The notes under the pieces: model-generated
What the model saw: only the letters and a program-made list of their open reading frames with translations
Told to the model about the DNA's origin: nothing
Databases searched by the model: none
Program-made: the position numbers and the translations under genes
Shown: positions 8,721 through 17,095 of the stretch, piece by piece
How the letters are laid out: each line of letters begins with the position of its first letter
How positions within the stretch are numbered: the stretch's first letter is position 1
Origin: Ancylothrix sp. D3o
GTDB lineage: Bacteria; Cyanobacteriota; Cyanobacteriia; Cyanobacteriales; Oscillatoriaceae
Assembly (NCBI RefSeq): GCF_025370775.1
Contig: NZ_JAMXEX010000005.1
Location: forward strand, 173,046-237,045
Direction of reading: 5' to 3'
Length of the DNA: 64,000 nucleotides

Positions 8721-9365
8721 TTATAATTTTGTGGCAATAACTGCATAAAATGGATCTCCCCCACCCATTCCTAACATTTGCAAAAAGGCGGGAACGGTGG
8801 AAGGGCGAAATATGATTTCGGGTTGGCTAAATCCGGGGACGGATTTAAAATAATTTTTGACTAATTCAACGCGGTTTTGTTCGCTACTGTCTCGCCATGC
8901 TTGGATGGCTTTTTGATAAAACATTCGATTGGAAAAGCTGATGATGGCGATTCCACCAGGTTTTAAAATACGGTGGATTTCGTGAAAGATGGCTTCTGGA
9001 TATTGCAAATATTGTACGGAAACGCAGTTTAAAACGGCGTCAAAATCGGCATCGGGAAGGGGAAGTTTTGGGTTTTCGTTGAGGTTTTGCAGAAAATAAT
9101 GATTGAGTCGCCGGTTTTTTGCGAGTTCTTCTTCATTCATTCCATGTCCTTCTACATGGGCAAATTCTATGTCGTCTGGTAGGTGTGATACCCAGCTACT
9201 CATCATGTCAAAAATGCGGGTGTTTGGTTTAAGACGTTCGCGGTAAAGTTCGGTGAGTTGATCAATAAAGTTTTCGTCAACATGGGTAACAAATCGCGGA
9301 TCAGCATAAAATTGGGTGTCGTCGGTGTCGTCTAGCTTTGTCCGCTGCGTGGGGTTGAGGTTCAT
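8721..9365 (-). CDS. Class I SAM-dependent methyltransferase, last gene of the glycan cluster
   Basis: A 214-residue Rossmann-fold methyltransferase. The post-I region LPLPDADFDAVLNCVSVQYL and the motif ILKPGGIAIISFSNRMF are clear. The usual Gly-rich motif I is replaced by RIFDMMSSWVSHLP, seen in a subgroup of cyanobacterial methyltransferases, so SAM binding may be atypical. It starts 12 bases after the end of the first DUF2142 gene, so it probably belongs to the leftward operon starting near 13966. A sugar or lipid substrate is likely from context, but nothing in the sequence shows which. Confidence 0.8.
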   Translation of the reverse strand: MNLNPTQRTKLDDTDDTQFYADPRFVTHVDENFIDQLTELYRERLKPNTRIFDMMSSWVSHLPDDIEFAHVEGHGMNEEELAKNRRLNHYFLQNLNENPKLPLPDADFDAVLNCVSVQYLQYPEAIFHEIHRILKPGGIAIISFSNRMFYQKAIQAWRDSSEQNRVELVKNYFKSVPGFSQPEIIFRPSTVPAFLQMLGMGGGDPFYAVIATKL

Positions 9366-9377
9366 GGTTGTTAAGTT

Positions 9378-10814
9378 TTATTGCAAATAATATCTCTTTA
9401 ATAATAGCGTAGCGGTGAGTGTGCAAGAAAAAATGACGTAACTGCTAAGGATGGTGGGCGTAATTTTGAAGTTAAATTTAATTTTTTGGTTATAAAATAG
9501 AAGCAGAAAAAGTGGGGCGAGGGGGATAAAATACCGACCTTGGATGCCTTGAATTATTTGGGCACCTACGGGCATCCATGATAAATATAGCATGGTGGCG
9601 ATGAATATGCTATTGGAAATTAGAATAATTATTAGCAGAATTTTTTGGGGTAAGGTAATAATAATGTTGGGCCGGTTGCTGTTGGTTGCTGTGGCGATTA
9701 ATAGTATTCCGTAGGTTAGTAAATGAGGTTTTGGTAAGGCGGTGTCTATCCATCCCAGCCGGCCTATGAATTGTTCGAGATAGTCTTTTCCATAGGTGAA
9801 GAATGTTCGGAAATTAATCTGGAAATATTGCAGGGGATGGTTGAGAATGTAGGCTAGTTGGCCGGTGGTGGAAACGTTGGCTACTCTGAGGTTTAGGCTG
9901 GAAACGTTGAGGTGTTTTACGAGGCTATACCAGAGGAGAATCAGGCCGGTGTTTAATAGCATAATTGTGATGAAAGTTAGCCAGTATTTTTTGGTGTTAG
10001 TAAATTTTTTGATGGGAATGAAGAGAAAGATAAATAATAGGGGAAAATATGAGCCAAGTTTGGAGAGAGAAAGTAAAATAGAGATGGCGGTGAGAAGAAA
10101 TATATCGTTTTTTTGGATAGTTTTTTCTGGGTTGAGGGCTAAATTTAAAATCAGGGAAATGAGGAGGAAAGATAGACCGTTTGTGATGGCGTCGGCGGAG
10201 AGGGAGGCGGCTTGAAATAAGGACATTGGCATTAAGGCTAAGAGAAATAGCCATATTTTGCCAAGGGGGGCTATTTTGATGGCGAAATAAATGCAGATTA
10301 TCCAGATAATAAGGTTTGTTATTCTGCCGAAATATAAAAGGATGACTGGGGGGAGGTGAAAGAGTCTTCCTATGGTGATTCCGATGGCTTGGGGGAGGTA
10401 GGAAATGGGGGAATATATGGCGGAGTTGGGAAACCGAACAAAGACGCGATTTTGTGGGTTTAAGGGTATGTTTAGTTTGGCGAGGATGTTGGAGAGTTTC
10501 TGTTTTCTTTCGGGGTGATATTCGAGTTGCAGTTGGGAAGTTTGTTTGGCGGTTTTTACAAGGCTTTTGGGTAGCATTCCGCCAACGCATAGGGTGGCAG
10601 GTAGATAGGTTTCAAATTGGTGACCGTAGCAGTCTGTAATTTGTTTTTTGGCGATAATTTCTCCTTGGGAAATTTGAAAGGAACGGTAAAAGTGTTGATA
10701 TTCTGCTTCTGCTTGAAAGGGGGGTGTTATTAAAAGGAAGATTAAGCCAAAAGTTAGGGCGATGGCGACGAGGACGTTTTCGGGGAGTTTGAGGTTTGGT
10801 AAGGAAAGTTTCAT
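9378..10814 (-). CDS. DUF2142 polytopic membrane protein, copy 1 (possible GT-C glycosyltransferase)
   Basis: A 478-residue membrane protein with about ten hydrophobic helices. The DUF2142 landmarks are LLITPPFQ after the first helix, EYQHFYRSFQI in the first external loop, PLSLFQAASLSADAIT-like sequence in the middle (PMSLFQAASLSADAIT) and QGRYFIPLAPLFLLL near the C-terminus. DUF2142 proteins are thought to relate to GT-C glycosyltransferases, which use polyprenyl-phosphate sugars; that is family knowledge and no activity is proven here. It is a tandem paralogue of the next gene upstream, 7 bases away. Unlike copy 2 (VADEYQH), copy 1 reads AEAEYQH, so the loop aspartate is Ala at residue 37. 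It may have changed role or be a partner subunit. Confidence 0.85.
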   Translation of the reverse strand: MKLSLPNLKLPENVLVAIALTFGLIFLLITPPFQAEAEYQHFYRSFQISQGEIIAKKQITDCYGHQFETYLPATLCVGGMLPKSLVKTAKQTSQLQLEYHPERKQKLSNILAKLNIPLNPQNRVFVRFPNSAIYSPISYLPQAIGITIGRLFHLPPVILLYFGRITNLIIWIICIYFAIKIAPLGKIWLFLLALMPMSLFQAASLSADAITNGLSFLLISLILNLALNPEKTIQKNDIFLLTAISILLSLSKLGSYFPLLFIFLFIPIKKFTNTKKYWLTFITIMLLNTGLILLWYSLVKHLNVSSLNLRVANVSTTGQLAYILNHPLQYFQINFRTFFTYGKDYLEQFIGRLGWIDTALPKPHLLTYGILLIATATNSNRPNIIITLPQKILLIIILISNSIFIATMLYLSWMPVGAQIIQGIQGRYFIPLAPLFLLLFYNQKIKFNFKITPTILSSYVIFSCTLTATLLLKRYYLQ

Positions 10815-10821
10815 GGAGATT

Positions 10822-12237
10822 TTACCAATATCTTTTGAAGAGAATTAAGGTGGTTATGGTAGAGGAAAAGATTGTGTAGGAAGCAAGCAGGAAGGTGGGT
10901 AGTTTGAAGGGTATTTTGATTTTTTGATTGTATAGCAATAGGAAAAAGAGGGGGGCAATGGGGATAAAATACCGGCCTTGTACGCCTTCTATGAGTTTTG
11001 CTCCTACGGGTGTCCAGGTTAGATACATGGCAAGGGCTATTAATAGGCTGTTGAAAGTTGCTATCAGGAATATGATTATTTTTTGATAGAAAGATAGCAA
11101 TATTTTGCTATTCAAACTTGTGATAGCAACGAGTAAGAGAATGGTGAGATAAGATGCTATTAAAAATGGGGGCAAAGTGGTATCTAACCAACCTAGCCGG
11201 CCTATGAATTGTTCGATGCCAAAGTTTCCGTATTTTAGAAGGGAATTTATTAGGATAGTGGCAAATTCTATGGGGTTTTTTAAGATGGAGGCTAGTTGCA
11301 AATTTGGGGAGACTGGAGCCCCCTCATTGAGGGGTACATAAACGGTAGTTTTTACGAGGATAGACCATGCTGCAAGAGGGGTAAAGGTTGTGGTTAAGAG
11401 TAAGGCGAAGGTTGTCCAGTATTTTTTGGGGGTTTCAAGTTTGGAAATGGGGATGATTAAGAATAAGAAGAGGAGACTAAAATAGGCGGATTTTGAAAGT
11501 CCTAATAAGATGGATAGGATGGCTAAAGCGATAATTTGGCGGGTTTGCACAAACTTGGTTTCGGAAAAGCTAAAGTTTAAAATTGTGGCAATGAATAAAA
11601 ATGATAGGCCGTTGGTGAAGGCGTCGGCGGAGAGGGAGGCTGCTTGAAATAAGGACATGGGAGTTAAGGCTAGTAAAAAAATCAGCCATTTGTAAAAGGG
11701 GATAATTTTAATGGTTAGGTAAATTAGGGTTGTCCATGTTAAAAGGTTAGATAGCCGGCCTAAATATATTAATACAATTGCTGGCTTTTTTAAGAGTCTG
11801 CCGGTTGCCATTCCCAAGGCTTGGGGTATGTAGGGAACTGGGGAATATATGGCTGTGTTGGGAAAGGAAACAAAGCGGCGATTTTTTGGGTTTAGGCGGT
11901 AGTTTAGTAAGGGAAGAAGATCGGCTGGATCTTGTTTGTTTTCTGGCTGAAATCGTAATTCTACATTTGATGAGTTTTTTGCTGTTAAAAAAACGCCTAG
12001 GGGTAAGGTTCCTCCGACGCAAATGCTGTCGGGTTTTGTGGTTTCTCTGCCGTGACAGTCGGTGATGTTTTTTTGGGAAATTAATGTTAGTTCGGAGATT
12101 TGATAGGAACGAAAATAATGCTGATATTCGTCGGCTACTTGAAAGGGTGGGGTGATTAGTAGGTAGAGGCTTCCGAATATTACGGCTATTAGGGAAAAGG
12201 TTTTTTCTGGGTGTTTGAGTAGGTTGGTTTTTGGCAT
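10822..12237 (-). CDS. DUF2142 polytopic membrane protein, copy 2 (possible GT-C glycosyltransferase)
   Basis: A 471-residue paralogue of the 9378-10814 product, with the same helix pattern and shared blocks throughout (LLITPPFQ, QAASLSADAFTNGLSFL, FIGRLGWLDTTLP, GVQGRYFIPIAPLFFLL). It keeps the acidic pair expected in a GT-C-type first loop: ADEYQH, with Asp36 and Glu37. It is probably a cytoplasmic-membrane glycosyltransferase acting on the periplasmic side with a polyprenyl-phosphate sugar. The DPM1-like GT2 gene immediately upstream could supply that donor; this is inference. A 10-base tandem repeat lies just upstream of the ATG. The gene is followed after 7 bases by copy 1. Confidence 0.87.
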   Translation of the reverse strand: MPKTNLLKHPEKTFSLIAVIFGSLYLLITPPFQVADEYQHYFRSYQISELTLISQKNITDCHGRETTKPDSICVGGTLPLGVFLTAKNSSNVELRFQPENKQDPADLLPLLNYRLNPKNRRFVSFPNTAIYSPVPYIPQALGMATGRLLKKPAIVLIYLGRLSNLLTWTTLIYLTIKIIPFYKWLIFLLALTPMSLFQAASLSADAFTNGLSFLFIATILNFSFSETKFVQTRQIIALAILSILLGLSKSAYFSLLFLFLIIPISKLETPKKYWTTFALLLTTTFTPLAAWSILVKTTVYVPLNEGAPVSPNLQLASILKNPIEFATILINSLLKYGNFGIEQFIGRLGWLDTTLPPFLIASYLTILLLVAITSLNSKILLSFYQKIIIFLIATFNSLLIALAMYLTWTPVGAKLIEGVQGRYFIPIAPLFFLLLYNQKIKIPFKLPTFLLASYTIFSSTITTLILFKRYW

Positions 12238-12250
12238 GGTAGGTTTTTTA

Positions 12251-12294
12251 TTTAACCGCAGATAAACGCAGATGAACGCAGATGAATACTGATG
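12251..12294. repeat. Tandem 10-base CGCAGATRAA repeat element
   Basis: AACCGCAGATAAACGCAGAT followed by two further GA-ending units (GAACGCAGATGAATACTGATG), in the gap between the GT2 gene and the start of the second DUF2142 gene. Nearly identical elements in the same orientation occur at 13259 and 15674. Each abuts a coding start. Confidence 0.8.
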
Positions 12295-12298
12295 TTTT

Positions 12299-13255
12299 TT
12301 AGGGTTCTAGGATTTTGTGGATGGGGATGCGGGGGATGTTTGTGACGTCGTAGTTTATGGCTGCTAGTAAGGATTGAAAGCCTAGGATGATGGGGAGGGA
12401 TGCTAACATTACTGTTCCGCTTGTGGCGGGGATGTTTTTTGTTAGGCTGAGATGCCAGTTATAGATGCCAAAAATTGTACCTAGGGTGATTAGAATTATG
12501 GCGGCTATGAGTTCAACTGAACCGATGTTAAAGTCTCTTAGAAAGTAGTTATAGAAGATTCTTTTGAATATTCGTTTGATGTATTTTCCGGGGAATGTTA
12601 GGATGATTCGGCTGATTTTCATTTGGCTTTTTTCGTCTTCATATTTGGCTGCCATTGGAAGGTCATAGACGACGGCGCGGATGGTGTTTAGTCGAAATAG
12701 CATATCGCTTTCAAAGAAATATCTTTTGTCTATTTTGTGGAGGGGAAGCATTTTTAGGACGCTGCTATGTATTGCGGTGTAGCCGTTTGTTGGGTCCATT
12801 ATGTCCCAATATCCGCTGGCTATTTTGTTGATGAATGATAGGCCGGCGTTTCCTATTAAACGCAGTTTTGGCATGGAGGTTATTAGGTCGAGGTCAAAGA
12901 ATCTATTGCCTTTTACATAGTCGGCTATTCCGTTTTTTATGGGTTTGATAAATTGGGGTATTAAGGCGGGTTCCATTTGTCCGTCGCCATCGATTTTTAT
13001 GATGATTTTTGCGCCGTCTGCTATGGCTTCTCGGTATCCTGAAATAACAGCGCCTCCGACTCCTTTGTTTGTGCTGTGGAAGATGATTTTTATTCGGGGG
13101 TCTTGGGTGTTTTTTTGCACATAGAGGCCGGTTTTTTCTGGGCAATCATCGTCTATTATGTAGATGTTATGCACATCGGGGGGAATTTTAGAAAGGACTT
13201 CTAAAATGTGTTTTGTGACTCGGTAGCAGGGGATGACTACGGCGATTTTTTGCAT
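12299..13255 (-). CDS. GT2 glycosyltransferase, DPM1-like (polyprenyl-phosphate sugar synthase) with C-terminal membrane helices
   Basis: A 318-residue family 2 glycosyltransferase. The GT-A core starts IAVVIPCYRV and has IIDDDCPEKT (acidic pair near 34-37), NKGVGGAVISGYREAI and the metal/nucleotide motif KIDGDGQMEP (about 92-101). NGYTAIHSSVLKMLPL around 185 resembles dolichyl/undecaprenyl-phosphate mannosyl- or glucosyltransferases. Two hydrophobic segments follow (about 245-265 and 280-305), anchoring it to the cytoplasmic membrane. Such enzymes make polyprenyl-phosphate sugars used by GT-C transferases, which fits the two DUF2142 genes just downstream. A repeat element lies directly before the ATG, leaving no recognisable ribosome binding site. 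The sugar is not predictable. Confidence 0.9.
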   Translation of the reverse strand: MQKIAVVIPCYRVTKHILEVLSKIPPDVHNIYIIDDDCPEKTGLYVQKNTQDPRIKIIFHSTNKGVGGAVISGYREAIADGAKIIIKIDGDGQMEPALIPQFIKPIKNGIADYVKGNRFFDLDLITSMPKLRLIGNAGLSFINKIASGYWDIMDPTNGYTAIHSSVLKMLPLHKIDKRYFFESDMLFRLNTIRAVVYDLPMAAKYEDEKSQMKISRIILTFPGKYIKRIFKRIFYNYFLRDFNIGSVELIAAIILITLGTIFGIYNWHLSLTKNIPATSGTVMLASLPIILGFQSLLAAINYDVTNIPRIPIHKILEP

Positions 13256-13258
13256 TTA

Positions 13259-13300
13259 TTTAACCGCAGATGTACGCAGATGTACGCAGATGAATAGGAT
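13259..13300. repeat. Tandem 10-base repeat element (TGTACGCAGA variant)
   Basis: AACCGCAGATGTACGCAGAT and further units, ending GAATAGGATGG. It is the second copy of the element also seen at 12251 and 15674, filling most of the 57 bases between a methyltransferase gene and the GT2 start. Confidence 0.8.
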
Positions 13301-13312
13301 GGTTTTTTGGGT

Positions 13313-13966
13313 TTATTTGTTTGGTTTCCAAGCGGTGACAAGAAAGAGGGGAAATAGGTTGAAGTATAGGGGGACGAATGTGCGGCGTGTTGGTTTGAAG
13401 CCGTTGGCTTTTAGGTAGGTTTCTACTTGGTAGCCGGTGTGGTAATGATCTTCGGGTTTTGTGATGTTAAATATTTTACGCAATAAGACGTAAACCCAGT
13501 TTTCTGTGGGGAGGGATGTTAGTAATATTCCGTCGGGTTTTAACCACCGACTTAAGGCTGTCACCGGCACTGATAAGTCCTGAAAATGCTCTAAGACGTC
13601 GGCTGCTATAATTACATCAAAAAACTCATCGGGAATTTCGGCAATGGCTATATCTTGTTTGATAATTTTGACGTTTGGCAGTTGATATTTCTCTACGACT
13701 TGTTTGGCTTCGCTGTCTTCTAAGTCGAGAAAAAATACGCGGTTAAATATTTGGGTGAGGGTGGGTAAGAATACTCCACCACCACCCCCAAAGTCTAGGC
13801 AGTTATCTTTGGCTACCGGCAATTTTTTGAGGTGATGATGAATCATTTTTAATCGCATCCAAAATACCTCGCGCACCGGCCAGTAATTTGAGTAATATAA
13901 GGTAGGGACTCGATCTGAGTCGGTGGCGATATGGCGGAGAAAGTTGCGCTCTATTTCCAGAAACAT
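13313..13966 (-). CDS. Class I SAM-dependent methyltransferase
   Basis: A 217-residue methyltransferase. Motif I is CLDFGGGGGVFLPTL (about 57-71), the acidic end of beta 2 is VFFLDLED, the post-II segment is EFFDVIIAADVLEHF and motif III-like WLKPDGILLTSLPTENW follows. It acts in the cytoplasm and needs SAM; the substrate is unknown. It is probably the first gene of the leftward set running through the GT2, both DUF2142 genes and the 8721 methyltransferase, so a role in modifying a surface glycan or its lipid carrier is likely by context. The C-terminal 40 residues are hydrophobic and may associate with the membrane. Confidence 0.87.
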   Translation of the reverse strand: MFLEIERNFLRHIATDSDRVPTLYYSNYWPVREVFWMRLKMIHHHLKKLPVAKDNCLDFGGGGGVFLPTLTQIFNRVFFLDLEDSEAKQVVEKYQLPNVKIIKQDIAIAEIPDEFFDVIIAADVLEHFQDLSVPVTALSRWLKPDGILLTSLPTENWVYVLLRKIFNITKPEDHYHTGYQVETYLKANGFKPTRRTFVPLYFNLFPLFLVTAWKPNK

Positions 13967-14059
13967 AAAACGGGCCGGTGGTTGTTGAACTTTGTTAGAT
14001 AAGTTTTCAGCAGTTTACCATGTTTGCCGGCCTTTTTCTCGATGCACAAGACAAGTTTT

Positions 14060-15181
14060 TTACTTACTTAATCCCTCAATTGACAAAACCTGTAATTGCG
14101 ATGCCCAGGTTTGGATCGCCTCCTGATTTTCATATTCTAAAGCGACGCGAGCAAAGGTAAAATTAAGCAACGCTTCCCACTGCACCGGCATTAATTCATC
14201 TACTAAACAAATTTCCGGCTCTTCTGTCATATCAAAATCTTCTTGTGAGAGCAATTCCATCGTTATGGCTGATAACATTAACTCGGCATCCTCCCTGGAA
14301 ATGCCGCTAGTATCCAGCAGCAATGTAATTTCTGCTTTGCGCGGATGAGACAAAATTGTTTTCAACAACGGTGCTAAACTTTCAAACAAATTTTCTTCAC
14401 TTTGATTCCAGTCGGGAAAGCCAATGAGATTAATTTGGCGCAAATTTATCGTTTCAGGAAGCAGTGACAATTGCTTTTCCACATACATTTTTTTTAGCTG
14501 TTGTTGATACCAACTCACTACCCGTGTATAAGTACCAGGATGAACTAAGGTTAACTGATAATTTTTTCGCTGTTTATATTCCTGTTCGAGTTGCGGATAA
14601 TTTGGCAAAGCTTCTTGGCGCACAAAAAAGAAAAGGTTTTGCGCGTACCAGGCTTTCACTTTTTCATTATTCCAAATTTTATCTCGCAAACAATCAACCA
14701 CTACATAGCCTTTTTTCTCAAACAATGTCACCCAGTAATCTTGCCATTGTTCATTGATGTGACCGTCGCCTCCTTGAAATGGAATTGCGGCTGAAAATAA
14801 TACAACTTCTGCCAATTCTGTCAAGGAATATACAAAATTTTCGGCGCAATTTTCAGGTAAATGTTCTGCTACTTCCAGCGAAACTGCTAAATCAAATTTA
14901 CGGTTAATTTCCAGCGGTTTTTTTAAATCGCGGGCTAAAAATTCAGAGGGAGAAATCTTCAACATAGTCATGTCTACATACTCTCCATCCATCCCCAAAC
15001 AGTCTTTGACTCCCAACTCTTTAAAAACCGATAACCAAGTTCCAACCCCGCAGCCTACATCGGCCACGCTTTGCGGTTGAATATACTCTAAAACTAGGGG
15101 GATTGTTTCGCGGGCCGAAAGTAGAGAACCTTCTTGCTGCCACTCATAAAAATTTTTGGTATAAAGCTCTTTTTCTCTCAT
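14060..15181 (-). CDS. SAM-dependent methyltransferase with C-terminal extension typical of cyanobacterial glycan clusters
   Basis: A 373-residue protein. Residues 1-200 form a methyltransferase: YEWQQEGSLLSARET, motif I VADVGCGVGTWLSVF, FDLAVSLEVAEHLPE and AAIPFQGGDGHINEQW. The last 150 residues (from about INLIGFPDWNQSEENL) form a separate alpha/beta module with ILSHPRKAEITLLLDTSGIS and no recognised active site. The same tail type accompanies glycosyltransferases and TPR proteins in cyanobacteria, so it may be a docking or substrate-recognition unit (inference). It is 93 bases upstream of the 13313 methyltransferase on the same strand and may head the cluster. Codon use is like its neighbours. 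Confidence 0.85.
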   Translation of the reverse strand: MREKELYTKNFYEWQQEGSLLSARETIPLVLEYIQPQSVADVGCGVGTWLSVFKELGVKDCLGMDGEYVDMTMLKISPSEFLARDLKKPLEINRKFDLAVSLEVAEHLPENCAENFVYSLTELAEVVLFSAAIPFQGGDGHINEQWQDYWVTLFEKKGYVVVDCLRDKIWNNEKVKAWYAQNLFFFVRQEALPNYPQLEQEYKQRKNYQLTLVHPGTYTRVVSWYQQQLKKMYVEKQLSLLPETINLRQINLIGFPDWNQSEENLFESLAPLLKTILSHPRKAEITLLLDTSGISREDAELMLSAITMELLSQEDFDMTEEPEICLVDELMPVQWEALLNFTFARVALEYENQEAIQTWASQLQVLSIEGLSK

Positions 15182-15721
15182 TTTATTTTCCCCTAATGTC
15201 GCCTTTTTTGTTATTTATTAATATACCTATTTTTGGCGGGTTATGTCAATTTTAAAACTTTCACCTTTTACCGGCCATCGCCCTGCAACTGCGCGAAGAA
15301 GCCCTACAAGGCATCTCCATTGCGACCAAAAACCCTTTTCTCACATCCTCAACCAAATTCTCGCTAATCTTTCCTAAGACAGGCCGGCCCTCTGGCTAAA
15401 ATCCCTCATATAGGTCATGGCGTCGCACCGGCTTTTATGCCAAAATAGTACGCATAAAAACCATTGTTTTTATTTCTTTCTAAAAAAGCCAAAATACTAC
15501 GCACTCTAACTAAATGCCTGCCCATTCAAAATCTCCGGTTAATTAATTGCACAATTAGTAAAGGATAAAATCAATAATATGCAATTAAACTGCTATCAAG
15601 TCAAATTCCCTATGAAACTCCTATTGTGCCGGGGATGTCGGCGGTGGTTTCGGTGAGGGTTCGGTAGGTTTTATTTAACCGCAGATAAACGCAGATAAAC
15701 GCAGATGAATAGGATGGTTTT
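15182..15721. other. Intergenic region with a possible gene remnant and a repeat element
   Basis: A 540-base gap. From about 15280 to 15400 on the + strand a short frame reads IALQLREEALQGISIATKN and stops at 15400 without a plausible start; it looks like a decayed fragment, family unknown. The rest is A/T-rich with two similar AAATAGTACGCAT / AAATACTACGCAC stretches near 15444 and 15490. The last 47 bases are the tandem repeat described separately. Confidence 0.4.
15674..15720. repeat. Tandem 10-base repeat element that supplies a ribosome binding site
   Basis: TTTAACCGCAGATAAACGCA with further GATAAACGCA units and a GAATAGGATGG tail. It is the third copy of the element at 12251 and 13259. 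The AGGA in its tail (15711-15714) sits 7 bases before the ATG of the MFS gene at 15722 and is the only Shine-Dalgarno-like sequence there. Confidence 0.8.
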
Positions 15722-17032
15722 ATGAGGTTGAGTTTGCAAGGTTTGAGGCCGATTTTGCGCTCTTTTGAGTCTCGAAATTTTAGACTTTTTTTTATGGGGC
15801 AGGGCATTTCTTTGATCGGTACTTGGATTACTCAAGTTGCAAGTATTTGGCTAGTTTACCGCCTTACTCATTCAGCTTTGCTGTTAGGTTTGGTGGGGTT
15901 TGCTAGTCAGTTTCCTAGCTTTTTTATGTCTCCCTTTGCCGGCATTTTTGTAGACCGCTGGAACCGGCACCGCATTTTAATTATTACGCAAGTGCTTTCG
16001 ATGTTTCAGTCTTTGGCGTTGGCGTGGTTGGCGTTGACAGGAGTTATTAGCATTTATCAAATTATTATTTTAAGTGTTTTTCAAGGACTTGTAAATGCTT
16101 TTGATGTGCCGGCACGCCAAAGTTTTGTCACGGAAATGGTGGAGAAAAAAGAGTATTTGGGGAATGCTATTGCTTTGAATTCTTCTCTGTTTAATGGGGC
16201 GCGATTAATTGGGCCGGCAATAGCGGGTTTATTATTAGCGGCTGTTGGGGAAGGCATTTGTTTTTTAATTGATAGCGTGAGTTATATTGCAGTAATTTAT
16301 TCGCTTTTAGCAATGCAGTTAAAACCCCGAAAAATTGCCCCCACAAATTCCCGCCCCTGGCAACAATTGAAAGATGGTTTTGTTTATGCCTTTGGCTTTC
16401 CTCCCATTCGAGCAATTTTATTTCTCTTGGCATTAGTAAGCTTTGTTGCTATGCCTTATACCATTTTAGTGCCGGTTTTTGCTACCGAAATTTTGCATGG
16501 AAATTCTCAAACTTTAGGATTTTTAATGGCCGGTTCTGGTTTAGGGGCTTTTTGCGGTGCTATTTATTTAAGTTCGCGGCAAACTGTGCGGGGTTTAGGC
16601 AAAATTATCGCCTTTGCACCGGCCATTTTAGGCATAGGATTAATCGGATTTTCTCTGTCGCGTAATTTTTGGTTTTCTTTTCTTATGATGCCCGTCATTG
16701 GATGCGGCATTATTTTACAAGTCGCCTCCAGTAATACCCTTTTACAAACCATTGTAGAAGATGATAAACGCGGACGAGTGATGAGTTTGTTTACCATGTC
16801 TTTTATGGGAACCGTACCGCTGGGAAACTTAGCTGGCGGCACTTTAGCGCACTATATTGGTGCCCCAAATACATTAACTTTAGGCGGGATTTGCTGTATG
16901 ATAGGCGCTTTTATTTTTGCTAAACAACTGCCCCGTTTAAAACCTTTCATTTTGCCGATTTATACAAATCTCGGTATTATTCCTGAAAAACCTTCCCCAG
17001 AGGTGCCGGAGTCGAAACAAAATATTTCTTAA
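15722..17032 (+). CDS. MFS exporter (MFS_3 / EntS-like family)
   Basis: A 436-residue polytopic protein with about 12 hydrophobic segments. The beginning LRPILRSFESRNFRLFFMGQ, then ISLIGTWITQVASIWLVYRL and FVDRWNRHRILIITQ (the loop 2-3 motif A region) match the EntS/MFS_3 group of exporters that release siderophores, drugs or other small molecules. GRVMSLFTMSFMGTVPLGNL in the second half is also typical. Substrate is unknown. It is divergent from the glycan cluster and convergent with the gene at 17096. A repeat element immediately upstream provides the AGGA ribosome binding site, which supports the ATG at 15722. The C-terminal 25 residues are hydrophilic and probably cytoplasmic. Confidence 0.88.
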   Translation: MRLSLQGLRPILRSFESRNFRLFFMGQGISLIGTWITQVASIWLVYRLTHSALLLGLVGFASQFPSFFMSPFAGIFVDRWNRHRILIITQVLSMFQSLALAWLALTGVISIYQIIILSVFQGLVNAFDVPARQSFVTEMVEKKEYLGNAIALNSSLFNGARLIGPAIAGLLLAAVGEGICFLIDSVSYIAVIYSLLAMQLKPRKIAPTNSRPWQQLKDGFVYAFGFPPIRAILFLLALVSFVAMPYTILVPVFATEILHGNSQTLGFLMAGSGLGAFCGAIYLSSRQTVRGLGKIIAFAPAILGIGLIGFSLSRNFWFSFLMMPVIGCGIILQVASSNTLLQTIVEDDKRGRVMSLFTMSFMGTVPLGNLAGGTLAHYIGAPNTLTLGGICCMIGAFIFAKQLPRLKPFILPIYTNLGIIPEKPSPEVPESKQNIS

Positions 17033-17095
17033 TAGGGAAAGCAAAAAAGCAAATTTTGGCTAAAATAACCGCCAGAATATAACCCAAATTGTACC

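Noticed and set aside
12251..15720. CRISPR-like array
   Set aside because: The repeats are 10-base tandem units in three separate short elements with no spacers; no cas genes are present.
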